Source of the DNA: Melioribacteraceae bacterium
GTDB lineage: Bacteria; Bacteroidota; Ignavibacteria; Ignavibacteriales; Melioribacteraceae
Direction: 5' to 3'
DNA: 38,771 nucleotides
Assembly: GCA_028282005.1 (NCBI GenBank)
Contig: JANQIV010000035.1
Span: forward strand, 1 to 38,771
The number at the start of each line of letters is the position of its first letter. The first letter of the stretch is position 1. A program made the position numbers and the translations under genes. The notes under the pieces were generated by a model, which saw only the letters and a program-made list of their open reading frames with translations, made no database searches and had not been told where the DNA came from. This document shows, piece by piece, positions 33,823-38,771 of this stretch.

Positions 33823-34770
33823 TCACCAGGGGAGATCATTTAAATCAACATTACCCCCAGAGACTATTACTCCAACTTTCTTTCCGCCGAATTTTTCCTT
33901 GTTTTCAATTATTGAAGCAAATGAAACTGCCCCTGAAGGCTCAACTACAATTTTCATTCGCTCCCACAATAATCTCATTGCTTTGATTATTGTTTCTTCT
34001 TCAACTGTCAAAATTTCCGACACATGTTTTTTTACAATCTCAAATGTCTTGGGACAAAGAGCAGTACGCAAACCATCAGCAATTGTCTGCGGATTTATCG
34101 ATGGATAGATTTTATTATCACGGAAAGAACGAAATGCGTCGTCTGCACCTTTTGGTTCGGCAGCAATTACTTTAACCTTTTCTCCAAAATAATGTGCTGA
34201 AAGAGAAGTTCCGCTTAACAAACCTCCACCACTTACAGGAGCAATAATAAAATCAAGATTATCAACATCTTCAATTAATTCTTTTGCAGAAGTTGCTTGC
34301 CCGCAAATTATACGATAATCATTGTATGGGTGGATGAAAGTTGCACCTGTCTCTTCAACTATTTTTGCAAGTGTTTCTTCTCGTGCTTTTTGTGTTGGTT
34401 CGCAAAGTGTAACTTCGGCACCGTATTCGTACACAGCATTCTTTTTTATTTCAGGAGCGTTTTCAGGCATAACAATGTGTGCTTTTGTCTTGTGAGTTTT
34501 TGCTGCAAGAGCAATCGCTTGCGCATGATTGCCTGATGAGTGAGTCGCAATTCCTTTTGCCAGTTCTTCTTTGCTCAAAGATAAAACTGCATTAGTTGCG
34601 CCACGATATTTAAAGGCACCAATTTTTTGGAAGTTTTCACATTTGAAATACAACTCGCTACCAAAAATTTTATTTAAAGTGGTCGAAGTTAGAACGGGCG
34701 TCCTATTTATAAAGCTTTTTATTTTATCGTGACATTCAATGATGTCTTCTTTTGTTGGAATGCTATTCAT
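33823..34770 (-). CDS. Serine/threonine dehydratase or serine racemase family PLP enzyme
   Basis: A 315-residue fold-type II PLP enzyme. Lys of GAFKYRGA binds the cofactor, SSGNHAQA grips the substrate carboxylate, [10 protein letters not shown] holds the cofactor phosphate, and [10 protein letters not shown] closes the domain. There is no C-terminal ACT regulatory domain, so it belongs with catabolic threonine dehydratase (TdcB-like), serine racemase or threo-3-hydroxyaspartate dehydratase, which cannot be separated by eye. ATG 34770 is three codons after a possible TTG; neither has a strong ribosome site. It begins 11 bases after the TetR gene ends, pointing to co-transcription. Confidence 0.9.
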   Translation of the reverse strand: MNSIPTKEDIIECHDKIKSFINRTPVLTSTTLNKIFGSELYFKCENFQKIGAFKYRGATNAVLSLSKEELAKGIATHSSGNHAQAIALAAKTHKTKAHIVMPENAPEIKKNAVYEYGAEVTLCEPTQKAREETLAKIVEETGATFIHPYNDYRIICGQATSAKELIEDVDNLDFIIAPVSGGGLLSGTSLSAHYFGEKVKVIAAEPKGADDAFRSFRDNKIYPSINPQTIADGLRTALCPKTFEIVKKHVSEILTVEEETIIKAMRLLWERMKIVVEPSGAVSFASIIENKEKFGGKKVGVIVSGGNVDLNDLPW

Positions 34771-34781
34771 TTTTATCAAAA

Positions 34782-35384
34782 TTAATTTTCAGACAGTTTA
34801 ATTGAATTCCAGAAAAAGTCTACATGACTTTCAATTTTTTTTGTGATCTTTTTATTCCGGAATGATTCTTTGCCGGTTAAAAATTCCAACCTAATTAAAT
34901 GCAACGGAGACAAAAATTCTCCAACAAGCAGATTCAATTCCAATTTCTTAACAACTTTGTGCTTTATCATTTCGTCAAAAATGGTTTCAAGAATTGTTTT
35001 CACATCAGATAAATATTTATCGCTGATAATGTTTTCACCATTTATCTTTCTAAACTGCTCCATTGAAATCATTCTAAAAAATTTAGTTTCTTCTTCTGTG
35101 TTCCAAAAGTCGATTAACTTTTTTGCAAACTTATAAAAAAACGATTGCGGTTTACTTAATTCGTTCAACAATTCATCATTTAGAATTTTTTCGCTGATTG
35201 ACTTCGAGTTTCTGATTTCCATTAAAGCTTTCAAAATATCATCTTTCGATTTGAAGTGATTATAAATTGCACTTTCCCTAATTCCAACCTCTCTTGCAAT
35301 ATGCCTAATCGAAGATTCTGCAAAACCTTTTTCAGCAAAGAGGTTCAGGGCAACATCCAATATTTTCTGCTTAGTGTTATTCAA
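34782..35384 (-). CDS. TetR family regulator heading the PLP enzyme/carbonic anhydrase operon
   Basis: A 200-residue repressor. The DNA-binding part is KILDVALNLFAEKGFAESSIRHIAREVGIRESAIYNHFKSKDDILKALM, a textbook TetR motif; the ligand domain (TEEETKFFRMISMEQFRKINGE, TILETIFDEMIKHKVVKKLEL) is not assignable. The start is TTG 35384, directly preceded in frame by TAA, so no longer form is possible. A 24-base inverted repeat with 8-base arms is 30 bases upstream and is the likely operator. The next two genes follow closely, so a ligand related to amino acid or bicarbonate metabolism is possible but not shown. Confidence 0.92.
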   Translation of the reverse strand: MNNTKQKILDVALNLFAEKGFAESSIRHIAREVGIRESAIYNHFKSKDDILKALMEIRNSKSISEKILNDELLNELSKPQSFFYKFAKKLIDFWNTEEETKFFRMISMEQFRKINGENIISDKYLSDVKTILETIFDEMIKHKVVKKLELNLLVGEFLSPLHLIRLEFLTGKESFRNKKITKKIESHVDFFWNSIKLSEN

Positions 35385-35414
35385 TTAAATTTTATCACTT
35401 ATGAAATATGAACG

Positions 35415-35438
35415 GTTGTTAACATATTAATTAACAAC
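35415..35438. promoter_or_regulatory. Putative TetR operator (8-8-8 inverted repeat)
   Basis: GTTGTTAA (35415-35422) and TTAACAAC (35431-35438) are exact complements around 8 bases. It lies 30 bases upstream of the TetR start on the minus strand, the usual place for an autoregulatory operator, and is unlike the FadR-box-like sites of the first TetR. Confidence 0.65.
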
Positions 35439-35496
35439 TAAAGATGCAATTTTATCTTAGGAGTGCTGTGGCTAAATGTCCATTAGTACTGAGAGG

Positions 35497-36510
35497 CTAT
35501 TGTTTCCCTAAAATTCTATTTGTAAAGCTTTCCCAAATTTCGCCACTGATTTCAAATTCTGGAAATTCTCTTTGAAATGTAATATCTTTTCCATTTTCAA
35601 TTAGCTTAAAAGAAAAAACGTAATCATCGTTTGAATTGCTCCACCCATTTAGATTGCCGAAACGTAAGTCATTGTAGTATTTAACATTTTCTTTTTCAGT
35701 AATTGCGTAGTAACCGTTCGAAAACCAATTTAATTTTTTAATAGCTCTGCTATCTTCAATTTCGTCAATGAGATTGCTTTTCTTTTCAATCAATCTAAAA
35801 TTTATTTTTTTTCCGTCATCCAAGAGCGAATAATAACCTTCAGCATAGCCTTCATCGGTTACGAACAAACCCCGCCAAAGAATATTTGTGAACGGTGCCG
35901 GAGCAGTTATAAACTTTGTATAGTTGATCCCTTCTTTGTTAATGGAATCAACAAAAACTGAATTGACGTACATTTTATTTACAAAAGTAAAAATTAAATA
36001 AGTAGAGCTAAGCCCGATTCCTACGTAATTTATTATTCTTCTCCTTTTTGAACTCCTATTGTAAAAGAGTACAATTATAATTCCGGCTAGTAACGGTAAA
36101 GTATATAGAGGGTCTATCACAAATATGGTACTGAAAGAAACCTGATAATTACTAAAAGGATAAAACACCTGCGTACCGTATGTTGTAAAACAATCTAAAG
36201 CTATGTGAGTTATAATTCCCCAAAATATAAGCTTAACCCAATCCCGAAATTTCGCTTCTGAGTTTTTGTGAATTCTTTTTATCAAATAAGCTAACAAAGG
36301 CGGGAAAATTAACGAGAATAAAATTGAATGTGAGAACCCCCTGTGTACTGAAAGCTGATCTATTTGATCAAATAAGGGATTGAAGAGTACATCTAAATCG
36401 GGAACTGTTCCTGCAACTGCTCCCCAAAGAATAGCTTTGTTGCCGACTTTCTTTCCTAAAACAGCTTCACCAACTGCCGCGCCTAGAGTAATTTGTGTTA
36501 ATGAATCCAA
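35497..36510 (-). CDS. YdjM/DUF457-like membrane-bound metal-dependent hydrolase
   Basis: A 337-residue membrane protein. The N-terminus DSLTQITLGAAVGEAVLGKK and AVAGTVPDLDVLF are diagnostic of the YdjM/LexA-regulated inner-membrane hydrolase family (PF04307); HRGFSHSILFSLIFPPLLAYL and ALDCFTTYGTQVFYPFS supply the conserved His and Asp residues thought to bind metal. About four membrane helices lie in residues 65-175, then a soluble C-terminal part of some 160 residues, longer than the E. coli protein. The start is TTG 36510, preceded in frame by TAA. Its activity has not been established in the family. Confidence 0.85.
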   Translation of the reverse strand: MDSLTQITLGAAVGEAVLGKKVGNKAILWGAVAGTVPDLDVLFNPLFDQIDQLSVHRGFSHSILFSLIFPPLLAYLIKRIHKNSEAKFRDWVKLIFWGIITHIALDCFTTYGTQVFYPFSNYQVSFSTIFVIDPLYTLPLLAGIIIVLFYNRSSKRRRIINYVGIGLSSTYLIFTFVNKMYVNSVFVDSINKEGINYTKFITAPAPFTNILWRGLFVTDEGYAEGYYSLLDDGKKINFRLIEKKSNLIDEIEDSRAIKKLNWFSNGYYAITEKENVKYYNDLRFGNLNGWSNSNDDYVFSFKLIENGKDITFQREFPEFEISGEIWESFTNRILGKQ

Positions 36511-36568
36511 TTACAATTCTCTGATTTTTATTCTTAACTCTAATTTACAAAGATTAGTTTCAATAGAA

Positions 36569-36597
36569 TGTAGCACAGATTTGAAATCTGTGCTACA
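36569..36597. repeat. 29-bp perfect palindrome (copy B)
   Basis: Arms TGTAGCACAGATTT and AAATCTGTGCTACA around a single G. Relative to copy A at 33282-33310 two positions of the left arm differ, and both partner positions in the right arm change to match. It lies 12 bases past the stop of the radical SAM gene. Confidence 0.85.
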
Positions 36598-36609
36598 ATT
36601 TGAATAGGA

Positions 36610-37821
36610 CTAATTTTTTGGAACAGATCTGAGAAATGTACCAAACTGTTTTGGCTCTTCCATTCTGCACGACCAAACCAATTCATTGTTGTAAACTGTC
36701 ATGTCTGGGCAACCATCGCACATGCTTTGTCTGCCGTCCTGCATAAAATCTACAGGCTGGATAAATAATATTGTTTGCATATGCGCTCTTCTCAAAAATC
36801 TAAGCGGATTAGCAAGCATTCTGCCCAAAGCTTTTCTAACACCTTTGTCGAAAGGCCAAAGTGTTAATAGACTTGTTCTTCCCATTCTAGTTGTAGCAGG
36901 AGAAGCATAAGATAAATACGTACCATTCAAGAAGTGATGACCAGCCATAATTAATTCCATAAACTTTGCTCCGAGGTAACCATAGATTTTCTCTTTAGAG
37001 CCGACTCTTTGCGAAAGCATCCATTTAAATGAATCCGCTTTTTCCGTTCCGTTTAGATAAGCTGCAGGAGTAAATTCCGGGAATCTTTTTTTGACTTCAG
37101 CCAAAACGTGAGTTGATAAAATATCAATTTTTCTTTCGGATTCAGAGTGGTACATTATCGTCTGCCAATCCACTTTGTCACCATTTGCATACCAATCGTA
37201 CGGCATTTGAGGAACTACATGCCTGAAAGCAATGAAAACCATTGTTTGGACAATGTCAATATTTTTAGCCGCCCATTCAACTAAATCCGGAACGTATTCA
37301 ATTGTGTCTTCATAAACAGTCGAGTTAAATGAACAAGATATATTGCCGACCTCAGCGAGCATACTTGCATATTGATATCTCAGCTCATTTAATTCAATTT
37401 CATTTTTACCTTTCCATTCGCTTGTTCTGCCCTGTTTGCTGTCAACATGAAAAGTAAATCCGTAAACGCCGGCTTCCTTTAATTCACGCAACAAATCCAT
37501 AGTTAGAGCAAAACCATTTGTGTTTATGATGGGTTTAATTCTACGGAATTTTATTTCAGCAACAAGTTCAATTATGTTGGGATAAAGTAACGGATCACCA
37601 CCGGCAATAGAAATACAATCCGTCTTACGGTATTTTTGAAAAATATCAAGATCGTGCTTTACTTCTTCAAAAGTTTTGTGGGAATCCTTTTCATTGTCAC
37701 GATAGCATCCGTCGCAAGCAAGATTACATTGCGCTGTCGGTTCAAGCCAGGAAATCGCATTATCCGGCAAAGTCCACGGCAATCGGTATAATTCATTGTG
37801 GTCTACTTTTGCAGCATCCAT
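36610..37821 (-). CDS. Radical SAM enzyme of unknown function with extra C-terminal cysteines
   Basis: A 403-residue protein. The radical SAM cluster motif is CNLACDGC (Cx3Cx2C) near residue 32, followed by the GGDP-type motif SIAGGDPLLYPNI and INTNGF; the TIM-barrel strands continue to about residue 200. The C-terminal third is unusual: GRTSLLTLWPFDKGVRKALGRML-type helices, then MCDGCPDMTVYNNELVWSCRMEE, a Cx2C plus distal Cys that could hold a second iron-sulfur cluster (SPASM-like). It is not an obvious MoaA, PqqE or peptide maturase, and no precursor peptide gene is near. ATG 37821 follows TTAGGTGAAAA. It is the first gene of the minus run, with about 240 bases of gap to the divergent right-edge gene. 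Confidence 0.85.
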   Translation of the reverse strand: MDAAKVDHNELYRLPWTLPDNAISWLEPTAQCNLACDGCYRDNEKDSHKTFEEVKHDLDIFQKYRKTDCISIAGGDPLLYPNIIELVAEIKFRRIKPIINTNGFALTMDLLRELKEAGVYGFTFHVDSKQGRTSEWKGKNEIELNELRYQYASMLAEVGNISCSFNSTVYEDTIEYVPDLVEWAAKNIDIVQTMVFIAFRHVVPQMPYDWYANGDKVDWQTIMYHSESERKIDILSTHVLAEVKKRFPEFTPAAYLNGTEKADSFKWMLSQRVGSKEKIYGYLGAKFMELIMAGHHFLNGTYLSYASPATTRMGRTSLLTLWPFDKGVRKALGRMLANPLRFLRRAHMQTILFIQPVDFMQDGRQSMCDGCPDMTVYNNELVWSCRMEEPKQFGTFLRSVPKN

Positions 37822-38061
37822 TTTTCACCTAATTTATTGTAAAGTATATTTTCAGCCCATTAAGGGATAGATTGGTCTTCTTTAGACGTACAATTTGAAC
37901 TTTTATTTCATCGAAAACGAATATGATAATTTTATGGAATAATTTGTATTAAGAAACTTTTAAACTTTTTTCAGAAACTTTTTGTTAGACAAAGTATCTA
38001 ATTAAACTAGTTCATTTTCTTTTAACTTGATTTTGCTTATAGTTATTCAAAAATTTGGTTT

Positions 38062-38406
38062 ATGAATCTTTTTAGAAATATATCATCAATTAAAGTAGTC
38101 CTTTTACTCAGCTATTTAACATTAGTTTCAGTTACTGCTCTTCACCATCATGAATTACATTTTGATGCTGATTCTAAAATTGAGTTTTCTGATCACACCA
38201 AAAATGATTCCGACTCGTGTCATGATCATTGCAAATGCCTTATAACAAATTTTTCTACATTAAAAATTTTAGATTATAAAAACGTAGAAAAATCCAATAT
38301 TGTTACAGACGAAGAATTAATATTAAAATTAGAAAATTATTCTATTGAAAAAACTTTTGCTTTCAACTCTAAACTTTTAAGAGCTCCTCCTATTTTCAAC
38401 TCATAG
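38062..38406 (+). CDS. Small secreted His/Cys-rich protein, possible metal binder
   Basis: A 114-residue protein I do not recognise as a named family. It begins with a hydrophobic signal segment (IKVVLLLSYLTLVSVTA) followed directly by LHHHELHFDADSK and then SDHTKNDSDSCHDHCKC, giving seven or more His and three Cys within 40 residues, well placed to bind a transition metal such as zinc or copper. The last third is ordinary. Such short His-rich exported proteins precede metal-transport or TonB-receptor loci in Bacteroidota. A lipoprotein gene follows after 61 bases. The gap upstream (37822-38061) shows no hairpin or clear promoter. Confidence 0.7.
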   Translation: MNLFRNISSIKVVLLLSYLTLVSVTALHHHELHFDADSKIEFSDHTKNDSDSCHDHCKCLITNFSTLKILDYKNVEKSNIVTDEELILKLENYSIEKTFAFNSKLLRAPPIFNS

Positions 38407-38467
38407 CAGTTTTACCTAAAAACTTACTTAAAATTTCTTATCAAAATAATCCTTTAAGGAGAATACT

Positions 38468-38771
38468 ATGTTTAGTAGAATAAGTGTTAATCTATGGAGA
38501 TTAACAGCAATAATTGTATTTACAACATTCCTTTTTACTTCCTGTAGTGATGATGACGATCCAATTGCACCTGTAGAAGATCACTTCGAAGCAATCGGAA
38601 TGATATTTTATACATCAGGAATTAAAGTAGCCGAAATACTTCGCGGTGAGACTACAGATACATTTGAAGTACATGAAGGCGAATTGTCTGACCATATTGA
38701 AATAAAATTTTATGATGAAGATGAAAACGAAATTGACCCTCCAGGAGGTGAAGACTTTTCATTAGGCTGGC
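38468..38771 (+). CDS. Lipoprotein, 3' part cut off by the window edge
   Basis: Starts at ATG 38468 behind a strong AAGGAGAATACT ribosome site and stays open for 101 codons to the edge. A signal peptide with lipobox FTSC (Cys26) is followed by an acidic spacer (SDDDDPIAP) that acts as a surface-export-like signal in Bacteroidota lipoproteins. The mature part (EDHFEAIGMIFYTSGIKVAEIL, EVHEGELSDHIEIKFYDEDENEI) is repetitive, acidic and beta-rich with scattered His. Its place after a His/Cys-rich secreted protein suggests metal handling at the outer membrane, but this is inference. Confidence 0.75.
   Translation, partial: MFSRISVNLWRLTAIIVFTTFLFTSCSDDDDPIAPVEDHFEAIGMIFYTSGIKVAEILRGETTDTFEVHEGELSDHIEIKFYDEDENEIDPPGGEDFSLGW

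Noticed and set aside
1-38771. tRNA, rRNA, CRISPR, phage or insertion sequence
   Set aside because: Looked for cloverleaf-like GGTTCGA segments, regular spaced repeats, transposase or integrase motifs; none found.

Overview
The window is AT-rich bacterial DNA with dense coding. It most likely comes from a member of the Ignavibacteriales (Ignavibacteria, Bacteroidota/Chlorobi group). The clearest clue is the C-terminal tail of the secreted esterase at 24350-25825: a YPNPFNP motif and a short beta domain ending in lysine-rich residues, which is the type IX secretion sorting tag common in that group. Membrane-anchored LytTR and AraC regulators, DUF3109 and DUF3108 proteins, a TM1266-like protein and a possible TAnnTTTG promoter fit the same placement. 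I see no rRNA, tRNA, CRISPR array, phage or insertion sequence. No stretch without a gene exceeds 300 bases. This is mostly ordinary chromosome.

Layout. 1-4164, minus strand: a TPR protein cut by the left edge, an aldo/keto reductase, a TetR regulator with two near-identical FadR-box-like operators, a secreted DUF3108 protein and a membrane LytTR regulator. 4313-8915, plus strand: a tight run of a Cys-rich DUF3109 protein, rpoN, a membrane methyltransferase-like protein, hslV and hslU. 9158-13127: a SlyD-like FKBP, a class C acid phosphatase lipoprotein and valS. 13346-16328: a membrane AraC regulator followed by two tandem secreted NTF2-like paralogs. 16341-20971, minus: an ABC exporter operon with a translationally coupled 109-residue protein, then an M13 peptidase lipoprotein. 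21141-24293: a TM1266-like protein, then (minus) GNAT acetyltransferase, TrpF-like protein, AlkD-like DNA repair protein and an LCMT-type methyltransferase.

24350-30671, plus: a T9SS-tagged esterase, a Trm112-like protein lacking cysteine ligands, a GlcD-type FAD oxidase, a large TPR protein and clpX, most of them a few bases apart or overlapping. 30936-33263: a secreted amidotransferase-fold protein, an FAH-family hydrolase and an FmdB zinc ribbon. 33306-37821, minus: beta-carbonic anhydrase, serine/threonine dehydratase-like PLP enzyme and TetR in one operon with an 8-8-8 operator, a YdjM-like membrane protein and a radical SAM enzyme. 38062 to the end: a His/Cys-rich small secreted protein and a lipoprotein cut by the right edge, possibly the start of a metal-handling locus.

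The most useful observations outside the genes are: a pair of 29-bp perfect palindromes that differ from each other by compensatory changes; the two operators of the first TetR; the 8-8-8 inverted repeat of the second TetR; a possible ribosome-site switch before the first NTF2-like gene; and pieces of a dispersed GTCATTCTGAG repeat. I found no clearly new multi-gene system. The best leads are the AraC/NTF2-like cassette, the TrpF-like protein without its substrate-binding Arg, the uncharacterised radical SAM enzyme and the His/Cys-rich pair at the right edge.
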